64,000 bases of DNA from Hydrogenothermaceae bacterium (GCA_026418455.1 JAOABH010000004.1:620001-684000); one strand, 5' to 3'. Shown: positions 31,588-41,263, counted from the stretch's first letter. The notes: generated from the sequence alone by a model not told the origin. Numbers and translations: made by a program.

Positions 31588-32877
31588 GTGAGGATGAAAG
31601 TTGCGATTATATCCTTTGATCTTAAGTATGTAGAAGATCTGAAGAAAAAATTAGAAAACATAGAGATTGTAACTTACGGTGATACAGTTTCTTTCTTAAA
31701 AGATATAGAGAACACTAAACCTGAATTGATAATCTACGACACTACATCCGGAATATTTGCGGAAGATGACCTCAAATATCTTTTAATGAAAGGTGTAATA
31801 GAAGATGGGAAAATATTCGGGCTAATATCCCCGGAAAATCCTATTGATATAGCCCAGTTCTTCGGGAAAGTTAAATTTTTCCATAAGTTTGATCAAATTA
31901 ACGATCTGATATTAGAACTAAACATGGTTAAACCGACAGAAGTAAGCCTGCCCGTAGAGGAGTTAATAAAGGAACCTACGAACTTAAACTTTGAAGAAAA
32001 AATTGAAGAGATATCACATTCTGAGGAGTTATCAGACTTAGAGTTTTTAACAAAAAATCCGGATATTCAGGAGGAACTCATCGAGTATAACGATATTGCA
32101 ACTCAAGATATAACAGTTGCAGAGACCCCTTTTGAGATTGAGTTTAACGAAATACCACAACAGGAGACAGCCGTAAATATTCCTTCCAGTTTAGAGCTTG
32201 AATTCAATGATTTATCACTGCAAAGTGAAGATTTAGGTTTAAAGATAGAGGAAGAAAAAGCTCAATCTACAGAAATTGTAGAATTCGAGCAGATTCCTGA
32301 AATGGAGAGTCTTACTCAGATGGAGTCTATAAATGAAATTGATATATCTCCAAGTTTAGAGGAAGATTTAAAATTAACTCAAGAACTTGAAGTTTTAGAG
32401 CAACTTGTAACTCCTACTATAAAACCAGTAGAAGAATCTATAGAGGAAACAAAAGAAAGTCCTTTAATAGAGGAGAGGAATACTACCACACTAAAAGATT
32501 TAATGTCTTCTAAAAAGGAAGAATTACCTTTAGAAAAACTTACAACAGGAGGAGAAAATATGATAGCGAACTTCAACATCCAGATCTCAGACGAGGAGAT
32601 AAAAAATCTGGCTCTACATATGGCAAGAGATTTTCTCGAAAAAGACCCTGCTATGGAGAAGATAGTTGACCATCTACAGATAGACTTCCAAGAAGAGACA
32701 AGAAAAGAGCTAGAAGATCTAAAATTGGAACTCAGAGAAAAACTAAGACAGGAAGCAGAAAAGTTGATGTCGGAAGAGATAGAGAGATTGATAAAAGAAG
32801 AACTAAAAGAATATGTGGCAGAGATCACAGCAAGGATAGTCAAAGAAAAGATGGATCAGATATTCAAAACCTCTTAG
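31588..32877 (+). CDS. Hypothetical: degenerate receiver-like N-domain, long acidic linker, C-terminal coiled coil
   Basis: N-term MKVAIISFDLKYVEDLKKKLENIEIVTYGDTVSFLKDIENTKPELIIYDT resembles a pseudo-receiver; linker with repeated [E][IL]xEF[N/E] peptides; helical C-term. Confidence 0.6.
   Translation: MRMKVAIISFDLKYVEDLKKKLENIEIVTYGDTVSFLKDIENTKPELIIYDTTSGIFAEDDLKYLLMKGVIEDGKIFGLISPENPIDIAQFFGKVKFFHKFDQINDLILELNMVKPTEVSLPVEELIKEPTNLNFEEKIEEISHSEELSDLEFLTKNPDIQEELIEYNDIATQDITVAETPFEIEFNEIPQQETAVNIPSSLELEFNDLSLQSEDLGLKIEEEKAQSTEIVEFEQIPEMESLTQMESINEIDISPSLEEDLKLTQELEVLEQLVTPTIKPVEESIEETKESPLIEERNTTTLKDLMSSKKEELPLEKLTTGGENMIANFNIQISDEEIKNLALHMARDFLEKDPAMEKIVDHLQIDFQEETRKELEDLKLELREKLRQEAEKLMSEEIERLIKEELKEYVAEITARIVKEKMDQIFKTS
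32560..32877 (+). CDS. Candidate internal in-frame translation product (105 aa coiled-coil domain)
   Basis: AGGAGGAG at 32547-32554 followed by ATG at 32560, in frame with the 31588 ORF. Confidence 0.45.
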   Translation: MIANFNIQISDEEIKNLALHMARDFLEKDPAMEKIVDHLQIDFQEETRKELEDLKLELREKLRQEAEKLMSEEIERLIKEELKEYVAEITARIVKEKMDQIFKTS

Positions 32878-33733
32878 TAAAGATATACGTTAAGAAAGCA
32901 AGAATAGAAGAGGAAAACAGTATAAATGTATGTGTATATAATGCGGAAAGGAGGGCAGTATCTCTACTAACACCTAAAACTAAAAGGGATCCTGCAAAAC
33001 CAGATTCATAAGTTCCTATTCCTGCTATACCGTGAATAGGTAGTACTGTGGTTAGATCTCCGGCAGAAAAAGCTAAGAAAGCTTGTGATATTGATAGTTC
33101 TATCTGTAATGGAAGAACAAAGTAGAATGCAGAAAATTTAAATAAAAGAGTTAACACAGACAGAATATATATATTAAGAAGATTTTTTACTTTCAATTTA
33201 CTATGGTAATCTACTATCTCCTGATGTTTAATTTTCTTTATCAAAAAAGAAAAAGGTACAAAAAGGAAAGGAGAGAGAAAAAAAACTAAAAACCCCAAAA
33301 GTATATTTCCCTTATACAGGAAATAAAACAGACCAAAGAACCCCAGCAGTGATAGCCCATCAAAAGCTCTTGTAGTTATAAAACTGACTGTTGTCTGAGT
33401 TAGACTTATCCCCTCTCTTTTCAACATATAGAAAAAGGATAACTCCCCAACCCTGAAAGGTAGTATTATATTAAAGAATGTGTTGAAAACAGTTATCTTA
33501 AATAACTTACCAAACTCCTTTATATCTAATGTTAAGCTCCAACGTATTGACCTAACTATATAACTGAAAGTGTATAGTACAAACCCTATTATCAAATGGA
33601 TTAAGCTTAAACTTTGAAAAAGTAATATAAATTTTTCAAAACCTACATATGTTTCAAATAGATACAGAAAAATCCCAGTTACAACTAAGGAGACAAAAAG
33701 CTGAAAAGCTTTCTTTTTATCAATCTTTACCAT
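32864..33733 (-). CDS. Lysylphosphatidylglycerol synthase TM region / UPF0104 (YbhN-like) flippase-like protein
   Basis: Multi-TM; FRVGELSFFYMLKREGISLTQTTVSFITTRAFDGLSLL; GIAGIGTYESGFAG. Confidence 0.85.
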   Translation of the reverse strand: MVKIDKKKAFQLFVSLVVTGIFLYLFETYVGFEKFILLFQSLSLIHLIIGFVLYTFSYIVRSIRWSLTLDIKEFGKLFKITVFNTFFNIILPFRVGELSFFYMLKREGISLTQTTVSFITTRAFDGLSLLGFFGLFYFLYKGNILLGFLVFFLSPFLFVPFSFLIKKIKHQEIVDYHSKLKVKNLLNIYILSVLTLLFKFSAFYFVLPLQIELSISQAFLAFSAGDLTTVLPIHGIAGIGTYESGFAGSLLVLGVSRDTALLSALYTHTFILFSSSILAFLTYIFTKRF

Positions 33734-34697
33734 TAACTATTTCTTTAATGATATAAGGTCTCTTACCCTGAGACTCATAGTATGTTCTTGTTATAAGCTC
33801 AGCTATTATACCTGTAGATATAAGTTGAATACCTGTTATAAATAGAAGCATACCAAAAGTAAGTAAAGGTCTATCTCCTATAGATACACCAAAACATAAC
33901 TTTTCACAGGAAAGATATAGCATTATTAAAAATCCCAAAAAAGACAGTAAAAACCCTATTCCACCGAAAACCCTAAGTGGTTTAGTCCTATAATCAAGTA
34001 AAAATTTTACCAATACAAGGTCTAATATAACTTTAAAAGTTCTTGATATACCATATTTTGATTTTCCATATATACGGGGATGATGTTTAACCGGAATCTC
34101 TATTACTTTAGCTCCCAGTGGTTTAGCAAGAGCTGGTAAAAATCTGTGCATCTCTCCATAGAAATCTAAATTTTTTGCGATCTCCGATCTGTAAGCTTTA
34201 AGAGAACATCCATAGTCGTGTAGATAAACTCCTGTTACTTTTGAAATTAACCAGTTAGCTATTCTGGAAGGTAAAGTCCTACTTATAAAAGCATCTTTTC
34301 TATCTTTTCTCCAACCACTAACTATATCGTAACCTTCTTCTATTTTCTGTAGTAGCTTAGGTATATCCTCAGGGTCATTCTGGAGATCTCCATCCATTGT
34401 GATGATAACATCTCCTTTAGCAACCTCAAAACCGGCAGACATTGCTGCTGTTTGGCCAAAATTTCTTCTAAAATTAACCCCTACAACAGCACTATCTTTT
34501 TCTGCCAACTCTTTTATTATCTCCCAAGATCTATCTTTACTACCATCATTGACAAAAACTATCTCATAACTTTTACCTTCCTTTTCTCTTAAATCTTCTA
34601 AAACAGATTTTAACTTTTGATAAAGTATAGGTAAATTTTCCTCTTCATTATATATAGGTATAACTACAGATATATCAACTTTCTCCGCCACTATCAA
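33720..34697 (-). CDS. GT2 family glycosyltransferase (DPMS/ArnC-like) with C-terminal TM helices
   Basis: VVIPIYNEEENLPILYQKL, VNDGSKDRSWEII, TMDGDLQNDPEDIPKL. Confidence 0.92.
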   Translation of the reverse strand: MIVAEKVDISVVIPIYNEEENLPILYQKLKSVLEDLREKEGKSYEIVFVNDGSKDRSWEIIKELAEKDSAVVGVNFRRNFGQTAAMSAGFEVAKGDVIITMDGDLQNDPEDIPKLLQKIEEGYDIVSGWRKDRKDAFISRTLPSRIANWLISKVTGVYLHDYGCSLKAYRSEIAKNLDFYGEMHRFLPALAKPLGAKVIEIPVKHHPRIYGKSKYGISRTFKVILDLVLVKFLLDYRTKPLRVFGGIGFLLSFLGFLIMLYLSCEKLCFGVSIGDRPLLTFGMLLFITGIQLISTGIIAELITRTYYESQGKRPYIIKEIVNGKD

Positions 34698-34701
34698 ACC
34701 T

Positions 34702-35577
34702 CTACTTTCTTAATAAATCTTTCAAAACATTTTCAGAGTTATCTCTCCTCTCTCTTAAACCTTCCGTTTTACCTTCCGCTATGTTTATAAGCAAATTCTT
34801 TATCTCATTTTTCATAGGGTCTTTATCACTTACAACTTTTAAAGCTTTTTCGAGATAGTATTTTGCTAACTCCTTTTCTCCCAAGATGATGTAAATTTTT
34901 CCTATTTTGTAATAAATTTCTCCGGAGTTATATCCTAAGTTTATGGCTTTGAGATAGTATAATAAGGCTGTTTTAAGAAATTCTCTGCTACCTGTCTGAC
35001 TGTACTTTTCATAATAGTGATCTCCTAATACAATATAGGCATCAACAAAGTTTGAGTTATACATAAGGGATTTGTTGATATTCTCTAAAAAGAGAGTTTC
35101 ATTACCGAGGTTTCTATATATCAAACCTAGATTATAGTATGCTCTGTCTTTTTTAGAGTATGTTGGATTTGATATTGCTTTTTCAAGGTAAGATATGGCT
35201 TCTTTTTCTCTTGAAGTCATTGCATACAAAACTCCCAGATTAGTAAGAAGCTCCGGATTATCTGGATATCTACTCAATCCTTCCTTAAATATCTCCTCTG
35301 CCTTTTTGTATTCTCCAGAAAATTGGTATGCAAGTGCAAGAGCATTGTAGCTTTCAGGAGTTTTATAACTTTTTATGGCTTCCAGAAGGTATGCTATAGC
35401 CTGGGCATTGTTTCCTGTATTTAAAGAAGAGATACCCATCTCATAGTAGAATTTTCCGTCCTGTTTTTCCTGTGTATCATAACTTGACTGTGGTGCACTA
35501 CAGGAATATAGAAGAGAGCTTATTAATATTGTAGAAAAAATTAACTTTTTCATAATCTTTATTATATCAGATTTCAT
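34702..35577 (-). CDS. TPR-repeat lipoprotein
   Basis: Lipobox-like LISSLLYSC; multiple TPR motifs. Confidence 0.8.
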   Translation of the reverse strand: MKSDIIKIMKKLIFSTILISSLLYSCSAPQSSYDTQEKQDGKFYYEMGISSLNTGNNAQAIAYLLEAIKSYKTPESYNALALAYQFSGEYKKAEEIFKEGLSRYPDNPELLTNLGVLYAMTSREKEAISYLEKAISNPTYSKKDRAYYNLGLIYRNLGNETLFLENINKSLMYNSNFVDAYIVLGDHYYEKYSQTGSREFLKTALLYYLKAINLGYNSGEIYYKIGKIYIILGEKELAKYYLEKALKVVSDKDPMKNEIKNLLINIAEGKTEGLRERRDNSENVLKDLLRK

Positions 35578-36958
35578 CTTCTTTAATTTCTATCTCTAAC
35601 TCTTTTATCTTCCGGGCTATTGTATTTCTATGGAGACCAAGTAATTTTGCAGCTTCCGAGATGTTCCCCTCTGTAAATTTTATTGCCTCTTTTATGAGGA
35701 TATATTCTGCCTCTTCTATAAGTTTTATGTATATATTTTTTCTCTTTCTGGTAAGGAATTTTTTAACTTCAATCTCAAATCCCTTTTTCCAGTCAAAACT
35801 TTTCTCCTCTTCTCCCTTTATATTTGCCGGAAGTAAATCTGGAGTTATAGGTCTATCTCTGTAAGTTGTTATAAGTTTAAAAACTAGATTTTTTAACTCC
35901 CTAACATTACCCGGATAAGAGTAGTTCATCAAAAATTTCATAGATTCTTGTGTAAATCCACCAGACTTTAATCCAAGCTGTGATAGAGCACGTTTAGTAA
36001 ATAGATTCACTAAATCTGGAATATCTTCTTTTCTTTCCTTTAAAGTAGGAAGATGGATTTCAAAGACAGATATACGATAAAATAGATCTTCTCTAAATTT
36101 TCCTTCAGCTATTAATTTTATAAGATCTTTATTTGTAGCAGCAACTATTCTGACATCTATCTTTAAAGGTTTTTTACTTCCTACTGGAACAATCTCCATC
36201 TCTTGGATTGCCCTAAGTAGTTTTCCCTGGACTTCTAAAGGCATCTCTCCTATCTCATCAAGGAAAAGTGTCCCACCGTTTGCTTGCAGAAACTTACCTT
36301 CCTTACTTTTATCTGCACCTGTAAAAGCTCCTTTCTCATAACCAAAAAGCTCACTTTCAACAAGTCCTATAGGTACAGCTGCCATATTTATAGCTATAAA
36401 AGGTTTATCTGATCTATTTGAAAAGTTATGTATAAGATTTGCTATTACTTCCTTACCAGTACCACTTTCTCCAGTTATAAGAACAGGCTCTTTTGAAGCG
36501 GCAGCTCTACCTACAAGTTTTAACACTTCTTTCATTGCAGGACTATTTGCTACCACTTCTTCTTTTGGTATGGAAGATATAACCTTCAGCCTTAAGCTCT
36601 GTTTTATCTCATTTACAACATTTTTTATTCTCTCTATATCAAAAGGTTTTGTTATATAGTCATATGCTCCAAGTTTCATAGCCTCTATTATGTATCTATG
36701 TTCTGTATGTCCTGACACAACTACCACATAAGGTCTAAAATCCAAACTGTTAATCTTTTTAAGTATATCAAGCCCATCTGCATTTTTAAGTCCTATATCT
36801 AAAAGTATAAAGTCTGGCTTCTCCTGTTGTATTATTTCAATCGGGTTTTCTGAACCATCAAAATCAAGGACATCTACAGACTCTTTCAAAAGAATTCTCT
36901 TAAGAACGGTTCTTACAGTTTTCTCATCTTCAAAAATGATAGCTTTCATAATATTCAC
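35567..36958 (-). CDS. NtrC-family sigma-54-dependent response regulator
   Basis: REC domain DFILLDIGLKNADGL; GESGTGKEVIANLIH; GAFTGADKSKEGKF; Fis-type HTH EAAKLLGLHRNTIARKIKEL. Confidence 0.95.
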   Translation of the reverse strand: MNIMKAIIFEDEKTVRTVLKRILLKESVDVLDFDGSENPIEIIQQEKPDFILLDIGLKNADGLDILKKINSLDFRPYVVVVSGHTEHRYIIEAMKLGAYDYITKPFDIERIKNVVNEIKQSLRLKVISSIPKEEVVANSPAMKEVLKLVGRAAASKEPVLITGESGTGKEVIANLIHNFSNRSDKPFIAINMAAVPIGLVESELFGYEKGAFTGADKSKEGKFLQANGGTLFLDEIGEMPLEVQGKLLRAIQEMEIVPVGSKKPLKIDVRIVAATNKDLIKLIAEGKFREDLFYRISVFEIHLPTLKERKEDIPDLVNLFTKRALSQLGLKSGGFTQESMKFLMNYSYPGNVRELKNLVFKLITTYRDRPITPDLLPANIKGEEEKSFDWKKGFEIEVKKFLTRKRKNIYIKLIEEAEYILIKEAIKFTEGNISEAAKLLGLHRNTIARKIKELEIEIKEDEI

Positions 36959-37926
36959 CTAATCGGAAGTAGTATTTCAAAAGTTGAGTTACCAATATAT
37001 CTCAATATTCCTCCGTGGGATTTAACTATATTAAAGGCGTTAGAAAGTCCAACTCCTGTTCCTCCTTCTTTTGTGGAGAAAAACGGTAAAAATATTTTAT
37101 CAATTATATCCTCTGGAACTCCTTTACCAGAATCTTTTATCCTTATATATATTTTATCTCTTCTGGGAGAATATATCATATCATCAGATATACCTGTTTC
37201 TATAATTATCTCTCCTTCTGAATTTATTGCATCTACACTATTTTGAATTAAATTTTCCAAAACTCTCAAAAAATAATCTTCATCTATCGGTATATCCGGA
37301 AGACTTGGATCGTATAATCTTTTTATCTTTACTGTAGGATAAATTGTTTCATATCTGATTACCGTTTTATCTATGATTTTATGTATATTTTCGTTTCTAA
37401 GAACAAGGTTAAGAGGTCTTGTCAAACTCGTAACCTCTTTTAAAAACCTCTCTATCCTACCTATATCATTTATAATATCATCTATCATCTCAATTTCAGA
37501 CGGATTTTCTTTAAAATATTGAGCGGCAGCTTTTATTCCCGATATAGGTCCTTTAAGGTCGTGGAATAGTTCTGCCAACAGTTTTGAGAAAATCTGTATC
37601 TTACCTTCTTTTTTTAAATCTTCTTCAAGTTTTATATACCTTGTTATATCTCTTATAACAACGATAATACTATCTCTGTATATATAACCATCAATCTCCA
37701 AATCTTTATCCTTAAATCTTCTGTACATACCTTTTATGTTAAAACCTTCAGATATGTATCTGCTTTTTAAAACATCTTTTAATAAGGCTTCTAGAGATTG
37801 GACACCACTTAAAGAAGCGAAATTTTTAGCTTCTTGATTTTCAAACAGAATTTTACCTTCTTTTGATATTATGACAACCGGATCTGTAATACTTTCTAAA
37901 ATTTCTTCACAGTTTAAAATGTTCAT
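36955..37926 (-). CDS. NtrB-like PAS sensor histidine kinase
   Basis: ELFHDLKGPISGIKAAAQYF (H-box), NLIQNSVDAI, IRIKDSGKGVP, FFSTKEGGTGVGLSNAFNIV. Confidence 0.92.
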   Translation of the reverse strand: MNILNCEEILESITDPVVIISKEGKILFENQEAKNFASLSGVQSLEALLKDVLKSRYISEGFNIKGMYRRFKDKDLEIDGYIYRDSIIVVIRDITRYIKLEEDLKKEGKIQIFSKLLAELFHDLKGPISGIKAAAQYFKENPSEIEMIDDIINDIGRIERFLKEVTSLTRPLNLVLRNENIHKIIDKTVIRYETIYPTVKIKRLYDPSLPDIPIDEDYFLRVLENLIQNSVDAINSEGEIIIETGISDDMIYSPRRDKIYIRIKDSGKGVPEDIIDKIFLPFFSTKEGGTGVGLSNAFNIVKSHGGILRYIGNSTFEILLPIR

Positions 37927-38816
37927 TCTATCAACTTTAAAGCTTTTTCTACAACTTCTTCTGGCTGTATAGATGTAAGACAGAGTAAATCTTTTCTCTT
38001 ACATTCACCTTTACCATGTATATCACACGGTTGACATTCTATATTTTTAACTATATAAGAACCTTCATCTTCCAAGGGTGCAAAGCCAAAAGCTGGATGA
38101 GTAGCTCCATACAACATCAAAACGGGAACTCCGGTAGCTCTTGACATATGGGCAACAGCAGAATCGTTACTTACTGTAATTAATCCTTTTGAAATCACAG
38201 CAATACTCTCCCGTAGAGATAACTTTCCTCTTAAATCAACAACATCAGTAGGATAGAGATTTTTATCCATCTCTTTATCCTCTTTTGAACCTATTAATAC
38301 AATATCATAACCTTTTTTTAAAAAGATATCTGCCACTTTGTTATAAAATGGATACATTTTGTTTCTATACCTTGCTCCTGTCCCTAAGGTTATAAATCTA
38401 TCAGGAAGAAAGGGGCTAACTTTTTCAACTTCTTCACTTTTTAACACTATCTTCGGTCTATAATTATCAACTTCCTTTATACCTAAATTGTTTAGAACTT
38501 TAAGGTAAGATTTAACAACATTAAAATTTTCATCTAAAATTTTCAATCTTCTCTTAATAGAATTCTTGTTATATCTATAAACTTTTCCTATTGTAAAACT
38601 ACTTATAATAAAACTTCTAAAATTTTTATGTAAATCTATAACATAATCGTATTCATCAAGGGATTTTGCAAATCTAACTAAATCCATTAGAGATTTAACA
38701 TCTTTTTTATCTAAGCCAATAACTTTATTAACTCTAAAATCTCCAACAAAAAGAGTATCAAAAGGCTTAAATGTTAGGAAATCTACCGTATAACCCCTTT
38801 CATAAAGTGGTTGCAA
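37923..38816 (-). CDS. GT9 heptosyltransferase-like protein; gene may extend upstream of the called Met
   Basis: VSNDSAVAHMSRATGVPVLMLYGATHPAFGFAPL; upstream in-frame sequence to about 38876 (KKVLVIRLSSLGDVILSSVVLQPLYERG) resembles the normal GT9 N-terminus. Confidence 0.85.
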   Translation of the reverse strand: MQPLYERGYTVDFLTFKPFDTLFVGDFRVNKVIGLDKKDVKSLMDLVRFAKSLDEYDYVIDLHKNFRSFIISSFTIGKVYRYNKNSIKRRLKILDENFNVVKSYLKVLNNLGIKEVDNYRPKIVLKSEEVEKVSPFLPDRFITLGTGARYRNKMYPFYNKVADIFLKKGYDIVLIGSKEDKEMDKNLYPTDVVDLRGKLSLRESIAVISKGLITVSNDSAVAHMSRATGVPVLMLYGATHPAFGFAPLEDEGSYIVKNIECQPCDIHGKGECKRKDLLCLTSIQPEEVVEKALKLIE

Positions 38817-38875
38817 AACTACAGACGAGAGTATAACATCTCCTAAGGAAGAAAGCCGAATAACAAGAACTTTCT

Positions 38876-39193
38876 TTAAAGCATCTGCTTTAATCTCTCT
38901 ATCTCCTCCTTAAACTCCTGTGCCATTGTAGGATGGTTAAACTTCAAAGCCTTCTCTATCCCTCTCTCATAAGACTCTATAGCATTTTCAATATCTCCTA
39001 AATTAAGATAACACTGAGCCAAAGTTCTGTATGCTGCTCCTTGGTCTTCATACAAATTTAGATACTTCTTAAACTCAACTATGGATTCCTCGTACTTTCC
39101 AGCTTTGTAAAGTTCTAAAGCGAGACCATATAAACCCAACGGATTATTAGGATTCTTCTCCAAAGCCTTCCTTAACTCTTCTATTCTATCCAA
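38876..39193 (-). CDS. Small TPR protein, probable TTG start at 39193
   Basis: TPR motifs; GGAGGA Shine-Dalgarno 5 nt before TTG; avoids the 65-nt overlap of the longest ORF (to 39259). Confidence 0.7.
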   Translation of the reverse strand: MDRIEELRKALEKNPNNPLGLYGLALELYKAGKYEESIVEFKKYLNLYEDQGAAYRTLAQCYLNLGDIENAIESYERGIEKALKFNHPTMAQEFKEEIERLKQML

Positions 39194-39194
39194 C

Positions 39195-39515
39195 TCAATC
39201 CTCCGTTTTAATGTAATCTTTAAATTTGTCAAAGTTAGGTAAAAATTTAAGCTCTTCAACAGATTTAAAATATCCTTTTTTGTTTCTCATTTCTATGATT
39301 AAATTCGCCGTTTTTTCTCCTATGTAAGGAACGTCCTGTAATCTGTTTATATCAGCTGTGTTTATATTTACTTTCAAGCTTGACGGTATAAACTTAGGAG
39401 TCAAAGTAGGTTTAAAAGTGATTAAAACAAGAAAAATAATCAGTATTACGGTTATTATCCTTACCTGTAATGTCAGAAGTTCTCCGTCCGTAAGTAGAAA
39501 ATCTGATACCCTCAT
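39195..39515 (-). CDS. ComEA-like helix-hairpin-helix protein
   Basis: TM then VNINTADINRLQDVPYIGEKTANLIIEMRNKKGYFKSVEEL. Confidence 0.88.
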   Translation of the reverse strand: MRVSDFLLTDGELLTLQVRIITVILIIFLVLITFKPTLTPKFIPSSLKVNINTADINRLQDVPYIGEKTANLIIEMRNKKGYFKSVEELKFLPNFDKFKDYIKTED

Positions 39516-40651
39516 AAAACCTCTCTGCCAGTTATTGCCCTTTCAAGTCCAAGTTCTCTGATTATAAAATCCATATCTTCCTGAGTTATTCTTACTTCGT
39601 TATCTACTTTTTTAAGTAAAAAGGGATATCCATCAAAAGATATAGAGTAAAGTTTATCTATTGTATCCTCTATATTTACAGAATCTCTCTCTGAGTGTTG
39701 ATAAAACTCTATTAAATTTATAAATCTCCTATCTGCATACTTTGAGTATGTAGAAAATATATTTAAATCGGAAAGATAGTTTGCAATATCGTTAGGTATA
39801 TTACCAAAAGATGATTTTAGCTTCTGAACATCTTGAACTACAACTTGGGAGTATCCGTATGTTTTTATATACTTTGAAAAAAGTTTTATATCCGGAACAG
39901 ATGCTTTAAATATATCCACGCCGGAGCTTGTTTTTGCAACACCGATAACATCACTATCCTTTATGTTAAAAATCTTATACAAAAGATACATAAACTCGTA
40001 ATAGGCAAGTTTTGACTGAATAGCTTCTATATAATCAAGTCTCTGTTTTGAGCTATCAAGACTTTGAATTATTAACTCTCTAACCTCACCGGAAAGTGAA
40101 TATATATCTTCGTAGTTTTCAACCGTTCTTTTATCTATACTATCAAATATATCTCTGGCAATATTGTTGGTATAATCCTCGGCTTCGTCAGATTTTATAA
40201 ACCACTCTGATCTTGGAAATGGAGTTATAAGCCTACTTGTCAGTGTTCCATCAAACACTATTAAATCAGGTTTTTTTAAAACATACAATCTGTATATACT
40301 TTTAACCTCTGCCAAAAACATCAGTAAAGATAAGTAAGACTTTGCCACTTCTGGTTTTTTTGCTACAGATATAGTTATATCCCCTGTGAAGAATTCATCT
40401 TTTTCTCTACTTACAACATCATAAAAATACCCATAACCACCAAAAACCATAAGGTAAAAACCTAAATACTGCCGAATATTTAAAGAACCATCACTTACCA
40501 AAACGGAAAAGTTATCTTTTCTCTTCGGATTATACTCTGTCCATTTGTCTAAAATCTCCTCTTCTCTTAAAGAGAAATCTATATGTTTGTCAAGTAAGTT
40601 TTTCAGAATCTCTTTCTTATTTTTAAGTTTTTCGTAAAGTTTAACCTGCAT
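39512..40651 (-). CDS. NurA-domain 5'-3' nuclease
   Basis: SVLVSDGSLNIR, LIVFDGTL, GVAKTSSG, RRFINLIEFYQ, SFDGYPFLLKKVDNEVRIT: order typical of the NurA domain. Confidence 0.72.
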   Translation of the reverse strand: MQVKLYEKLKNKKEILKNLLDKHIDFSLREEEILDKWTEYNPKRKDNFSVLVSDGSLNIRQYLGFYLMVFGGYGYFYDVVSREKDEFFTGDITISVAKKPEVAKSYLSLLMFLAEVKSIYRLYVLKKPDLIVFDGTLTSRLITPFPRSEWFIKSDEAEDYTNNIARDIFDSIDKRTVENYEDIYSLSGEVRELIIQSLDSSKQRLDYIEAIQSKLAYYEFMYLLYKIFNIKDSDVIGVAKTSSGVDIFKASVPDIKLFSKYIKTYGYSQVVVQDVQKLKSSFGNIPNDIANYLSDLNIFSTYSKYADRRFINLIEFYQHSERDSVNIEDTIDKLYSISFDGYPFLLKKVDNEVRITQEDMDFIIRELGLERAITGREVL

Positions 40652-40708
40652 AATTAAAATCCCTGTGTGTGGTAAAATGTATTATAACATAGCTGTGGAG
40701 GTAAAAAG

Positions 40709-41257
40709 TTGAACAAATTAGAGCAGATATTTGAAAGACTTATATGGGAAAGTAGGCTTATGGTTATATTGGCAGTTTTGGCATCTATATTTGCAGCCTT
40801 AGTATTAACAATAATGGGAAGTTACGATATATTGATGGTTTTTTTAGAGCTGTTTCATGCATTTTCAGATAAAGAAATTTACGAACAGTTTCATAAAGAT
40901 GCTGTTATACATATAATAAGTGCAATAGATGCTTACCTTATAGCAACTGTATTACTGATTTTTGGTATAGGATTATATGAACTTTTTGTAAGTAAAATAG
41001 ATCATGCAGAGAAAGACACAAAATCTTCAAGAGTTCTTATTATACACTCTTTAGATCAGTTAAAAGACAAGCTTGCAAAGGTTATAGTTATGGTTCTTAT
41101 TGTTACTTTTTTCAAGTATGCCGTTTCTTTCAAGTATGAGGATATTTTAAGCCTGTTTTATCTGTCTGTAGGTATAATACTTATAGCATTGGCTATATTT
41201 TTTCTTGCAAAATCTCACGAAAAGCATAAATTAGAGACTAACCACGAAGAACATTGA
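40709..41257 (+). CDS. YqhA/UPF0114 family membrane protein
   Basis: WESRLMVILAVLASIFAALVLTIMGSYD ... IDAYLIATVLLIFGIGLYELFVSKID. Confidence 0.88.
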   Translation: MNKLEQIFERLIWESRLMVILAVLASIFAALVLTIMGSYDILMVFLELFHAFSDKEIYEQFHKDAVIHIISAIDAYLIATVLLIFGIGLYELFVSKIDHAEKDTKSSRVLIIHSLDQLKDKLAKVIVMVLIVTFFKYAVSFKYEDILSLFYLSVGIILIALAIFFLAKSHEKHKLETNHEEH

Positions 41258-41263
41258 TAATAG

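Noticed and set aside
32379-32843. 154-aa antisense ORF opposite the coiled-coil protein
   Set aside because: S/F/I-rich product expected from the complement of a K/E/L-rich coiled coil; no SD or domain.
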